From NCBI GenBank assembly GCA_010645155.1, contig JAAGOF010000064.1:1400123-1464122 (forward strand): a stretch of DNA of 64,000 nt. Direction: 5' to 3'. How positions within the stretch are numbered: the stretch's first letter is position 1; each line of letters begins with the position of its first letter. Shown piece by piece: positions 1-9,165 of this stretch. The DNA is from Tigriopus japonicus. Lineage: Eukaryota > Arthropoda > Copepoda > Harpacticoida > Harpacticidae. The position numbers and the translations under genes are program-made. The notes beneath the pieces were generated by a model. That model was not told the DNA's origin. It saw nothing but the letters and a program-made list of their open reading frames with translations, and searched no databases.

Positions 1-191
1 ATGAAAAAATAGATAAATAATCAATAAATAGGTGAAAACGGTTCAGATAGAGGCTAATTATCAAACATTTTGTTCCGTGTGAATTTGTATAAGAGGAAAT
101 TATTTCATTGTTTGATCATGGGTCTACGATAAGTTTTTCAATTCAATTGATCTATTGTATTATTTCATGATCATTGAGGATTATCCGCATT

Positions 192-290
192 TCATCCGAA
201 TCGCTCTTCGTCTTCATCTGACTCTCCTAAATAGATGTCATTCTCCGGTGGGATATCCAAGTCGAGATCTGTGAATGTGCTCACATTTGC
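192..290 (-). CDS. CH-domain gene, exon 4 (terminal)
   Basis: Acceptor TTTATTACAG is followed by 33 codons including TGA. It encodes the acidic, unstructured C-terminal tail. I see no canonical AATAAA on the minus strand below it. Confidence 0.65.
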   Translation of the reverse strand, partial: ANVSTFTDLDLDIPPENDIYLGESDEDEERFG

Positions 291-3200
291 CTGTAATAAA
301 GGAGACATGCGAAATTCCCATTAGAAGACATGTCGAAACTGTTCCCCTTTAATTGCGTTCCCTACCATTTTAGCCAACATTGCCACACATCTTGTTACCC
401 GAGGGATGTTCTTGAACTCTACGAGATCAGTGTCTTCAAAAACGTATTCCTCTGGCACGCCAAATCGTCGGAGATATTTCTTCAGAATCTTTAAGCGATC
501 TTGGGTCGTGTCCAACTTTTGCATCTTTGGAATCACCATGTCGGTTGGAACGGAGTTAAACATGACACATTGCATCACTATCAAAGGGGAGAGAAATCGT
601 AAAAAATGATGCCCAATTTGAACTTGAATTGGATAGTTTCAAACTGAACTCACCTTTCACAAGAATCACTCCATCCTGCAGCCAATGGTCATAATCAGTT
701 TTGCCTTTGGGCCGCTCATCCAACAGTTCCATGATCCAAGTAAACACCTTCTGTTGAAGGCTAATATCCCGCTGAAATTTTCACATCATTAATTTTTGCT
801 CCCATTGGCAGAAATGCCACAAGATCTGTTTATCATTTTGATTAGGAGCATGCTTTTCCCAACCCCCCTGAAGTAAGAGCTCTCAACAGTTTAGAAGAAA
901 ACGCAAACAGACCCTTGACTTGAAATGTTTTTTTCTCGGTTCAAATTTCTGGCCTGCTTGAAATCGCTTGATTTATTTTTTTAGAACCACACAAAAATTG
1001 ACATTGACAGATTTCTAATGTAATTGTGAGTGAATTTTAAGTAACAATTTCTAGTTATTGCAATTAATTGCGTTTTATTGAATGAAATTGGCATTTTTTT
1101 TTCAATCGCAAATCAAGCAACAAAGCAAATATTTGGTCAAACATTTTACACAAAGATTGTTCAAAGATCATTTAATATTGCTTTGTTTATAAATATAATG
1201 TTTTAAAACGAAAAATGCACTGGACTTCATTTTCTCCAGTGACCCTGATCTGATCCAATATGTCCATGTTACCCCATCTAGCTTATCAGATCATTACATT
1301 TTTGAGATAGGCCATTGCTGAAAAACCGGTGAGTTTGAGAGTTGAACCTTCACAGACGACCAAGTTAAGTTCAAAGATGAATTCTGGCCCCTTATCGTTG
1401 AAAGATTGGGAGAGATGGATTAGATTTCCACTCTGAAGCAGAAACCATTCGTAAATGAAGCCATGAATACGCTGATTTCAAAATTTGATGATGTTCGTTT
1501 GTCTTTGTGTTTTCCAGAAATGGTGCTAAAAGAGACCAATTGTCTAGAATTCGAAAATGTAGAAAACAGTTGTTCAAAAGGAGTTGTCAGATTTCAAATT
1601 GGCTGAAATATCTGGAATTTGCCAAGGCCTTTGGTAAGGTAGATCATGGTCTTTTGCTCAATCAACTCAAAGAGTTTGGGATCCTGGGTAAAGTCCTGAA
1701 TTGGATGAATAGTTTCATAAGTGAAAGGAAGCAAATGGTTTAGGTGGAAGGATCATATAGTGGCATGTATGATGTAAAGTCCATAAAGGTTCCATTTCAG
1801 GCCCGCTCCTTTTTATTCTCTTCCTTGCTCCTCTTCAGAAGTTTAGTAAAAAAGTCCGTATTTCTTCATATGCTGATAAATAGGCCTGGGAATTTGATGC
1901 TAAAAACTTTTATTGGTATTTTCGGGTCTCATTTGCACTAATTTCTATTTTAGAGCTTACTTGCATTTTGTTTTGCAATTTGAAGACTTTTTTTGGGAAA
2001 ATGAGCGGAAAAACGGGATTTTCAAGAGTGACTTTAAACATAATTTTTAGTAATATTATCGGGTACTTTGCCTAAATATAACCAACGAACCGTTTTCATA
2101 CATTCTCAAATGAAAACAAAAGATTTTCTCCTATCTCGTATTTTTAATTTGATTTTTCTGATCCAAACTTTCGAAGATGTGGTATTTTGACTAACAAAGC
2201 CCCCCTCTCCTTAGTGCAAGGATTACAGGTTTACGCCCATAAATACCTGACGGATACCAACAAGGGAGACATTTTTTACAAAATATAGCCTGGTTTTTTT
2301 TCAAAATTAGAGTTCGAAAATGGAATTGACTCCGACTAGTTTTGGAACTGAAAAGTGAACCGACTAAATTTGGGGATATTTTTGCGATCGGTTTCAAGTC
2401 TCTTCTCTGAAGCGTTTTCGCATCCACAGGCAGAAAAAAAAATCAAAAATATGTTAATATGGTGCTCAAGATACAAAAGATTGCAATTTTAGGCCTATAA
2501 GTCTTGAAGCAACAACCCAGACTTAAAAACACAAAAACATAACATGAAATGGCCCCATGAAACATGATTTTATTTGCATTCTGGGCCTTTTTTATTTCCA
2601 TTTTGAAGGACATTTAAGGTACCTTTTTATTTGCATTCAATACCTTGGCCTGCTGATGACACAACATTTGTTTGCGGAAAGAATGGCCAGGACTCAAAAA
2701 TGCTAGTTGATGACTTGGAGAAAGTCTAATCTTGGGTTGGCGAGAATAACATGGCTTTTAAACACGATGAAATTCCGCACGATGACGTACGTGGCGTCAA
2801 AATTAGATATTCCGCTCAAAGACAATGGAGGTTGTGATGTATCTTTTATGACTAACCGTTGTCATCCAAGATGATGGAAATTTTTATGCACGTATCAAGT
2901 AGAAAGGGCATGCACTGGACTTCATTTTCTCCAGTGAAAAGGCATGAAAGATGATTGTTTTGATTTTCCACCTGATTTTGAAGGGACCAAGCAATCTCCA
3001 GATTTGTTTTGAAATATTCTCAATTTTGTTATTTTTTGACGAAATTCGCAGATTTTTTGAAATTGCATTGTAAATTACAATTCACAAGTGTCGGGGAATG
3101 GCCCCGACACTGAAATAAACTAAATATTTTTTGTGGCAAGCATAAAATATATAATGAAGGCTTGTTTCCTAACTTTGATTTGAATTCACCTTTACCAGAC

Positions 3201-3860
3201 TTCTGTCAACAGAACAATTTTCCCACTTTTTTTTAAATTGTCCCCATGTTTGTAGTTTTCGGCAAATTTTGAAGATTTTTGTAATTAGATTGTAAAATGT
3301 TATTTACAACTATCTGTTGTCCCTGTTAGTTACTATTGTCATACTACTATACTACCATAAGTCATTATTGCATATTGTATCCAATGAGTAAAATATTGGC
3401 CATAAGCATTATTTTAATTATATTTGATAGTTACGTTTTAGACCTTCAAATACAAAAAAAAACCACATGCTCTATTCTTTTTTTATTCACCTTTTTGTAT
3501 TTGTGTGATATGGAAAATGCTTATCATTTACTGAAATGGAATGGTGCGTTTCTTTTTTCTTGATGGTCTTTCATAACTGAAGTTGACAAGGAAAAACATT
3601 CACATTTCAACAAATCTTGTAAACTAAGCGTATTTCGAGGACCGTCAACTGGCTTCATTTGGTAATCGTTAGTAAATTCTCCTATTAGCCTTGATATGCG
3701 AGCTAACCAAAAAAGTATGCAAGTCTCGTATAAGTTTGCAATGTTGGCTTACCCTTGGTGTACCACGCCTTTGACCTGTATTTTGCTTGGCCAAACGATC
3801 AAGCTCGTCCTTTTCTCGCATGCGTTCAATGGCAAGGCTGTTGCCCTTGATCGAATTCAT
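192..3860 (-). CDS. Calponin-homology (transgelin/Mp20-like) small protein, 4 exons
   Basis: Seen: four minus-strand exons (3753-3860, 654-771, 366-577, 192-290) join in compatible phases (0, 1, 0) to give 178 aa. Acceptors read TTTCAG, TGATAG and TTACAG; donors read GTAAGC, GTGAGT and GTAGGG. One CH domain covers residues about 41-146, with the hallmark W-x-x-D-G-V-I-L segment (66-73) and, near the end of the domain, F-x-D-T-D-L-V-E-x-K-N-I (122-133), as in calponin/transgelin proteins, which bind actin. The length matches Mp20/transgelin (about 180-200 aa). Odd: there is no calponin-like repeat after the CH domain; the last exon encodes a 32-residue acidic tail ending in E-S-D-E-D-E-E-R-F-G. 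The ATG at 3860 was chosen because it is the first in-frame ATG of an open exon whose donor phase fits exon 2. The reading frame stays open upstream to about 4000, so a longer N-terminus or another 5' exon is possible. The family call is firm; the first-exon link is inferred from phase and strand. Confidence 0.68.
366..577 (-). CDS. CH-domain gene, exon 3
   Basis: This is the core and C-terminal half of the CH domain, including the D-R-L-K-I-L and F-E-D-T-D-L-V-E motifs. It enters after CCCTTTGATAG and leaves at ATG|GTAGGG. The donor is not a perfect consensus; read-through would add only 15 residues before a stop at 321. Confidence 0.75.
654..771 (-). CDS. CH-domain gene, exon 2
   Basis: This exon holds the start of the CH domain (V-F-T-W-I-M-E-L-L, then W-L-Q-D-G-V-I-L-V-K). 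It has acceptor AATTTCAG and a strong donor AAAG|GTGAGTT. Confidence 0.75.
1213..2830 (+). pseudogene. Degenerate non-LTR retrotransposon pol (endonuclease and reverse transcriptase remains)
   Basis: At 1214-1310 one frame reads N-A-L-D-F-I-F-S-S-D-P-D-L-I, then S-L-S-D-H-Y. This matches the C-terminal end of the apurinic-type endonuclease domain of CR1/Jockey-like elements. At 1615-1743 another frame reads F-A-K-A-F-G-K-V-D-H-G-L-L, the RT motif around the first catalytic Asp region, running to E-R-K-Q. A third frame at 1788-1877 gives G-P-L-L-F-I-L-F and then Y-A-D; the rest of the Y-A-D-D box is found after 2652, followed by D-D-L-E-K-V and S-W-V-G-E-N-N-M-A-F. Breaks: an in-frame stop at 1741, a frame change near 1788, a 772-bp insertion at the catalytic box and a stop near 2727. 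It is a dead 5'-truncated copy, antisense to the host gene. The exact clade is not determined. Confidence 0.75.
1881..2652. mobile_element. Non-autonomous hAT-like DNA element inserted in the RT catalytic box
   Basis: Left end TAGGCCTGGGAATTTGATGC and the reverse complement of the right end, CAGGCCAAGGTATTGAATGC, agree at 14 of 20 positions. Flanks are CTGATAAA (1873-1880) and CTGATGAC (2653-2660), matching at 6 of 8, as an aged 8-bp target duplication would. Removing the insert rejoins the RT reading frame exactly at Tyr-Ala-Asp|Asp, which independently fixes both boundaries. It has no transposase ORF. An 8-bp duplication and A-G-G/C-C-T ends suit the hAT superfamily; that assignment is inference. 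Confidence 0.6.
2910..2937 (+). repeat. 28-bp exact copy of the endonuclease segment at 1215-1242
   Basis: Both copies are identical over 28 bp and contain the 7-bp inverted arms CACTGGA and TCCAGTG around a 10-nt loop. Sequence on each side differs. In the first copy the segment codes for L-D-F-I-F-S-S of the retrotransposon endonuclease. Confidence 0.8.
3088..3110. repeat. Perfect 9-bp-arm hairpin
   Basis: GTGTCGGGG, a 5-nt loop, then CCCCGACAC. It is GC-rich in an AT-rich intron. Confidence 0.8.
3753..3860 (-). CDS. CH-domain gene, probable exon 1
   Basis: Thirty-six codons start at ATG (context CGTGAGC ATG) and end at the consensus donor AAGG|GTAAGC in phase 0, which fits exon 2. The encoded segment is charged and predicted disordered, as expected before a CH domain. 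The assignment rests on phase and strand only. Confidence 0.5.
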
Positions 3861-4910
3861 GCTCACGGTGGCGCTTGGACCGAATTGGGATTTTGTTTCA
3901 ACTTTAAAAGATGAACCAGTTTGTCCTGCACGAGTCTTGTTCTTTTCACTGCCTTTGTAAATGTTCAAAGAAGCTCTCCAAAAGGCAAATGTTTTCTCGC
4001 CAATTCAGAATGGGCGGACATCCACAACGAGAAATGGAAAGCCTAGTCGTTTTGGAGCAAATATGCTCCAATGTATGTACTTAAAGTAGTTTTCAACGGT
4101 GGAAAAGTAGGGTATGGGAGTGAATGTAGCTTGTGCGATATGTTAAGGCGGATTTTGGAAATTGGGTGGATGAAGATGGCGTGAAATCGGCGGCAAGATC
4201 GCTCTCCTCAAAATACTGGCATATGACGGCGCTCAAGGGAGATTTCCATCTGACTTTTTGGTGATGAGTGGCGCCTTTTCCGCTCGCTACGCTCTAAACG
4301 CAGTAGCAAGTGGAAACATCGCCATCCACTTTTTAAAGACTACGAGCTTCAACAGAATGATTCTAGCAAGGTAATTTTGTCCCTTGAAAGACAAAAGAGA
4401 GGCTAACCTGAAACGAATGGAACAGCGAACAAAAAGCTCATCTCAATGGACAAACGGAACGTTTAACTCGTTCTTATTGCTCCCCTCTGATGGTGATATT
4501 CGGAAGTTGTGGTTGCCTGTCTGTTGAATAATGTTTGTTCCACCTCAGAACAAACGATCCCGCTCTAATGTTTGTTTTGGACTCGGAGGCAATCCTCGAA
4601 CAAGTTGTGTTGAATAAAGCTCAACATTGGAAACGATTTTGTAACACGGATCCTAGGACGCCACACAAGGGCGATGACGAACGAAAAGCGATTTTTCTTG
4701 TCCTTCGGGCGGCCACCTCTCATGAATGATGATGTATGTGTTTGTTTTCATAGCCAAGATGACAGTTTAAGCCTTTCGGGGCCATCGAAATCCCTCGTTC
4801 TAGCGATCGGCTACATTAATTCAACTAAGACAGCTGGCCTACTTCTTTGATTACGAGGCCCACAAAATGGAAAGAAATCGAGTTGTATACGACAACGAAA
4901 TGTTTATTAA
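3861..4910. other. Intergenic region between the CH-domain gene and HYPK
   Basis: This region contains the presumed promoter and 5' UTR of the CH-domain gene (the reading frame stays open to about 4000). No coding exon, repeat or clear core promoter motif was recognised. Confidence 0.5.
4903..4908 (-). terminator. Poly(A) signal of HYPK
   Basis: AATAAA on the minus strand, two bases after the TGA stop, implying a very short 3' UTR. Confidence 0.65.
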
Positions 4911-5098
4911 TCAATTGGTCAAGGCAGCGAGAGCTTCCACGACATTACCCTGATGCTCACGAAGGGTGCGCTCTGCTTTGGTCTTACTGATTTCAAGCTC
5001 GTTAAGGATGAGATCCACATCTTCTTTGTTGATGGCGACTTTAGCCAATTCACGCTCTCTGGCCAATTGCTCTGCAGATTCGGCCACTTTTCGATTAC
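4911..5098 (-). CDS. HYPK: HYPK exon 2 (UBA-like domain)
   Basis: Follows acceptor TTGCTTCCAG and ends in TGA at 4911-4913. It encodes the charged helix and UBA-like domain. Confidence 0.93.
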
Positions 5099-5349
5099 CT
5101 GGAAGCAAAGTTTGTGGACATTGAAAATGAATACGGATGACAGAGTAAACATGAAAGACAAGACAACTCACGAATAATAGTGATCGCATCTTCCAAGTCC
5201 GTTGAAGTGGAAATTATCTCTTTCTCCTCAGCATAATCCGTGACTTTCTCAAGATCTGCTGCTCCAGAGTCATGTTTCTTCTCTTTGTTTAGCTGTTGCT
5301 TTTCTTGCTCATTGTCGTTGGAACTAGAGTGATTGGATGCTTCTGCCAT
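4911..5349 (-). CDS. HYPK: HYPK-like NatA-associated chaperone, 2 exons
   Basis: Exons 5172-5349 and 4911-5098 join at CGT (phase 1; donor GTGAGTTG, acceptor TTGCTTCCAG) to give 121 aa, essentially the length of animal HYPK. Seen: the conserved N-terminal block K-K-H-D-S-G-A-A-D-L-E-K-V-T-D-Y-A-E-E-K-E-I, which in the family contacts the NatA acetyltransferase complex, and a C-terminal UBA-like three-helix domain (I-N-K-E-D-V-D-L-I-L to E-H-Q-G-N-V-V-E-A-L-A-A-L-T-N) typical of HYPK and NAC-alpha. Known role: it binds NAA15/NAA10, tunes co-translational N-terminal acetylation, and acts as a ribosome-associated chaperone. A splice acceptor (TTCGTGTTCCAG) lies only 15 nt before the ATG, so the mature 5' UTR is very short. 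The MOCS3 gene ends 92 bp upstream on the same strand. Confidence 0.95.
5172..5349 (-). CDS. HYPK: HYPK exon 1
   Basis: Fifty-nine codons plus one base, from ATG at 5349 to donor ATTC|GTGAGTT. The N-terminus is low complexity (Ser/Asn/Gln/Glu/Lys), followed by the conserved family block. Confidence 0.92.
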
Positions 5350-5364
5350 GATGACGGATCAAAT

Positions 5365-5380
5365 CTGGAACACGAAAGTA
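5365..5380 (-). promoter_or_regulatory. Splice acceptor (cis or spliced-leader) before the HYPK ATG
   Basis: The minus strand reads CTTTCGTGTTCCAG, then 15 nt, then ATG. The acceptor lies about 50 nt past the expected MOCS3 cleavage site. It is either the end of a 5' UTR intron or a trans-splicing site; the sequence alone cannot decide. Confidence 0.5.
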
Positions 5381-5429
5381 GCCACAGAGTTAGACAAAAG
5401 AAACGGAATCACAGACAGAGCAGACAATA

Positions 5430-5435
5430 TTTATT
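5430..5435 (-). terminator. Poly(A) signal of MOCS3
   Basis: AATAAA on the minus strand, 6 bp past the MOCS3 stop codon and about 65 bp before the HYPK acceptor. Confidence 0.65.
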
Positions 5436-5441
5436 GATCTT

Positions 5442-6328
5442 TTAGTAGATTGGGAAATCCGGATCTATGTTTTTGGTCCATGCGTGCAAGCCCCCTTTTA
5501 CATCTTGTATCTGTACGTCTTTTAGAGTTTTCTTCAACGCCAAAACTGCCTTTTGTGAATCGTTCCCTCTTCGACACAACACGATGAGTTTTTTTGCTCC
5601 CTTTATATCGAGTTTGCTTTGGATTTTTTGGACATGAACCTCTTTGTCGATCTTTCCAATTGGTACATTCAAAGATCCAGGCAAGTGGCAAATATCCATT
5701 TCCGGTTCGGATCGCACATCTAACAAGGTAAAATCTTTGGGAGAGGATTCTAATAGCTCTTTCAATTGGTTGATGTTGATCCGATCACTAGCTGGCAAGA
5801 CTTCTAAAGGCTTTTCTTTGTCTGTGGCGAGAGCTCCACAAAATTGTTCGTAATCGATAAGCTTTGTGATTTGGACGGCTTTTTCTTGTCTGGGTCGTAA
5901 TTTGACAGTTCGAAATGTTCCACTATAGCCATCAAATAGCAACATTTTCCCACTCAAAGACGAACCAAACCCAGCCAAGATCTTCATGGCCTCTAAAGCC
6001 TGGAGGGTTCCGATCACTCCTGGAATCACGCCGAGAACGCCGCCATCTGAACAATTAGTCACAGTTTCGGGCGGCGGTGGCTCCGGGAACAAACAACGAT
6101 AAGTTGGACCTTGGTTATGGTTGTAAACTGTTAGCTGCCCCTCGAATCTTAAGGCACTGCCCGAAACCAGAGGTTTATTCGCTAATACACATGCATCGTT
6201 GAGCAAATATCGCGTGGCCACGTTATCTGAACAATCCAATATCACATCATACTTGGAAATGATATCCATAGCATTATGACTTCCCAAAGAAACAGGGAAA
6301 GTTTCAACGTGGACTTGGGAATTCAAAT
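5442..6328 (-). CDS. MOCS3: MOCS3 exon 2
   Basis: This exon covers the second half of the E1-like fold, including catalytic Cys230, and the whole rhodanese domain. Confidence 0.95.
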
Positions 6329-6804
6329 CTAGAAAAAAAATCAGATTATGATCAGATGTCTTTTACAAATAAATACACTTTTCAATGAGTACCTCTGATA
6401 GCCGCTTTGATGGATTCCACCTTGCACCATCCCACTTTCTTTTCCGAATGTAAGACTTGTCGATTAAGATTGGATACATCCACTTCGTCAAAATCAACCA
6501 CGCCCAACGTACCCACCCCACATCCCCCCAAGAACAGAGCGGCCGGACACCCCAATCCCCCTCCACCCACCAAGAGAACATGCCCTCGCTTCAAGGCCAA
6601 CTGTCCTTGGACTCCCCATTCTGGCAACAACAATTGACGTGAGTATCGAGTGATCTCGTGATTACTCAGAACTCCGGATTTTGTCGCGCTCTGTTCTAAG
6701 AGTTTTCTGCGATGAAGTTCGGCCTCGATTTCGGCCTCTTCCTTCTTTAAATCAAGTAGACGTTTTTCCAAGATTTCAAGACTTTGGGATCCTAAATCCA
6801 ACAT
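5442..6804 (-). CDS. MOCS3: MOCS3/UBA4 adenylyltransferase-sulfurtransferase, 2 exons
   Basis: Exons 6393-6804 and 5442-6328 (donor AGAG|GTACTC, acceptor TTTTTTTTCTAG) give 432 aa; the human protein is 460. Domains: N-terminal coiled coil (about 8-37); E1/ThiF-MoeB fold (about 50-285) with G-G-G-G-L-G nucleotide loop (80-85), [13 protein letters not shown] (104-116) and catalytic Cys230 in T-N-C-S-D-G-G; C-terminal rhodanese (about 320-432) with Cys389 in C-R-R-G-N-D-S, the six-residue active loop of this family. Known role: it adenylates and thiocarboxylates URM1 (tRNA wobble-uridine thiolation, urmylation) and MOCS2A (molybdopterin synthesis) in the cytosol. Odd: of the two C-x-x-C zinc pairs usual in this family, the first is T-Y-R-C (Thr214, Cys216... 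only one Cys left) and the second pair is absent from the R-P-R-Q-E-K-A-V-Q segment (282-290). The start ATG at 6804 is the first Met before the coiled coil. Confidence 0.96.
6393..6804 (-). CDS. MOCS3: MOCS3 exon 1
   Basis: This exon covers the coiled coil and Rossmann nucleotide-binding core. It ends in phase 1 at GTACTC. The intron is only 64 bp. Confidence 0.95.
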
Positions 6805-8581
6805 GCTTAGTTGGTCTTATTGGTCGAAATACTTGTATAAATGTTATTATTCTTGAAGTCCGGCGTGGACAAGACAAGAACACGAATGTTTGTCAAGCAG
6901 CTGAATCTTCTCGCAACCTATGAAACTTGATATTTATGAATGATATACCAAAAGGCTATGGTATGGATACATAGTTTCAAGTCATGGAAAATATGTCCTG
7001 AAAATAGATCCAATTTTCTTCTATGTGGATCTTTTCCCATTTGCATGGTGTCGTTATTGATAATGACATAGTTGTGGGGGCTAACTGTGAAATTACGAAT
7101 TCTCTAAGGTTGTTTCACGCAACCTGGGTTATTCTCCAACTGGTTTTATTCGAGAGCAAACCAGCTTTACCCGCGGTTTGTCAGCGTAGTTCATCCATAT
7201 TTGGAAGCGTGGAAGGTATTTTGGAAATCCGATTTTGGTTTTCTCGGAATTCTAAATCGTGATTATGTGGAGTCGAATCCCATGGGTATCTTGGTTTGAG
7301 ACGTGATGTGATGGAGACGACGACATCCAATGTGTTGTGACTTGTGAATGCCAGCCTGATTTCTCCCAATCAATTCCATCTGTTTGAAAGGGTATTCTTA
7401 GCGGCCATTTAGGAACCCCCTTTTCGCACCCGCATCCCAAACTCTAAAAGCACGACATTAGGGACAGACGAATGGATGAACCTGTTCCATCACCAGATGA
7501 GAGATGGGAGAAAGAGGAACCAGATTGAAAATTGTCCCTTCTGATTTAACTTGACTGGAACATGAGAGGAGGATCAGAACGACGACGTATTCGAGCTATG
7601 GAACCATACATTTATCTATCCAGGGTGTGCTGGTTCCACACACAATCCCTGATTCACTGAGCCCCCCATACATTCAACTATCTTGAGCTCCTGACCAGGG
7701 AAGTGGGGTTGTATTGTATTACAAAAGACCAAATTTCGCCATGGCTGACCCCTTGTGACCGATGCCTATTTGGTACAATCAGATATTTCTCGACACGCTG
7801 AAATGTGTATTGGACACTTCAGATTCAATCAACTAGCGATGAATTCATGGTTCCTAAACGGGAACCGTCCTCTCTTCGAAGTTGGTAAAAGGTCAGTTGA
7901 TGCATTGAGCGGGTCCCAGGTCTAGAAGTTGGGTTCACTTTTGGACCTATTTTTGCAAATTCTTCCTCCAAGAGTCAAGTTATATCCCTGTTTATCCCAA
8001 AAGGAACGTGCCAGGTATCTCATAAGGCCAAGCAAGTTTGGTATGGCAGTTGATCTTTGGGATTTATAGCTAAAAGGCCAATGTTTTTCCACAGCCTGGG
8101 GAACTTTGTTATCGCTTGCTTGACTTTGATGTGACGTCTAGGAACGCATTACGACTTGCTTGTGCATCGAAACATATGTTAACTTTTGGATGACAATCAT
8201 TCGGTTGAGAAAAGAAGATGATTACAGCGCTCTTGAAGAGGTTGCGGCTTTTTAAAGAACTTTTCTTTTTCTCTCTCCTCGTCAAGATCGGAAGCGCAAG
8301 GCACAAAGTGACCAGCTAAAAACATCATACATGACCCGGAAATATTTAGTTTTGTTTTTATTGACCATTCAAAGAGTTTTAAAAAGTTAGAGCGATTTCA
8401 GTAAGGAATTCAAGATTGTTTTATTTGATCAGTTATTGGGGGGGGTTTGAGTACATTCTTATTCATAATTTGAAGGACATACAGGAGACAGGTCACAACC
8501 AATCACTATTGGTGCGCATAGAGAAACAGGTTTGCGTCTCCTGGGTTGAAATAGCTTAGTTTTCACTTTGTTTTCCATGAA
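6805..8581. other. Intergenic region upstream of MOCS3
   Basis: The MOCS3 promoter must lie at the low end, but no TATA or initiator is clear. Short open frames at 7023-7440 overlap on both strands and have no recognisable domain. Nothing else was supported. Confidence 0.45.
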
Positions 8582-8664
8582 GTCAAGTTGGCCGAGCGGT
8601 CTAAGGCGCCAGATTTAAGCTCTGGTACACGTACGTGTGCGTGGGTTCGAACCCCACACTTGAC
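8582..8664 (+). tRNA. tRNA-Leu (anticodon UAA), intronless
   Basis: Acceptor stem GTCAAGT pairs with ACTTGAC. A-box region TGGCCGAGCGGTCTAAGGC, anticodon stem CCAGA/TCTGG around loop TTTAAGC (anticodon TAA), a long variable arm (TACACGTACGTGTGC) typical of class II tRNA-Leu, and T-arm GTGGGTTCGAACCCCAC. There is no intron and no encoded CCA. A run of six T begins at 8674, a normal Pol III terminator. Confidence 0.97.
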
Positions 8665-8673
8665 AAGAGGAAT

Positions 8674-8679
8674 CTTTTT
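8674..8679 (+). terminator. Pol III T-run terminator of the tRNA
   Basis: Six T starting 10 bp past the discriminator-side acceptor stem. Confidence 0.75.
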
Positions 8680-9084
8680 CTTGGAGCTTATTTTCTTTCC
8701 CGTAAAAAAATGCTTTTTCATTTATCCGAACTTGTCATTATTTGTTTTGATCAACTAAATGATGTATAGTCGATCCACCCGTTCTTGAACATGGACATTT
8801 GTCCTGGATTTGAATTGATTCTTCTGTATATGCTTTTTCGACGAATCTTATGTTAATTTATTGTATAAAGCGATAGTGTTCTCTAGTATTGTATAACAGG
8901 CACAAGTGACCCACTGATTTCTTGAAACAAAAGCCATACGAAGCTATTTATTGATTATGATACAATGCAACCACATAGCGCTCAAATGATCAACTCTAAG
9001 GTAAATGTGCATCAATGCAGTATATATCTTGGCGTGTTTAAAGTATTTGATAGATTAACCACTATTTGTATTCTGTTTTTTAGG
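8680..9084. other. Unannotated intergenic stretch
   Basis: AT-rich; nothing recognised. Confidence 0.4.
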
Positions 9085-9145
9085 TAGTGCTCTCAGACTG
9101 TGGTAGTGCTTAGAGCTCTGAAGTAGTGCTGTGTTCCTTAGTGCT
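9085..9145 (+). repeat. Cluster of four TAGTGCT motifs
   Basis: TAGTGCT occurs at 9085, 9104, 9124 and 9139, spaced 15 to 20 bp with unrelated sequence between. It lies directly before the foldback at 9166-9271. It could be a protein-binding cluster or a decayed tandem repeat. Confidence 0.6.
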
Positions 9146-9165
9146 GTGCACTGGATGCGGTGATG

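Larger units (their letters stand above)
772..3752. other. Intron 1 of the CH-domain gene, with nested mobile-element remains
   Basis: This intron is about 3 kb, AT-rich and with many short T and A runs. It carries a degenerate non-LTR retrotransposon (1213 to about 2830) interrupted by a hAT-like insertion (1881-2652), a 28-bp repeat of retrotransposon sequence (2910-2937) and a strong short hairpin (3088-3110). No host coding exon was recognised in it. Confidence 0.55.
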
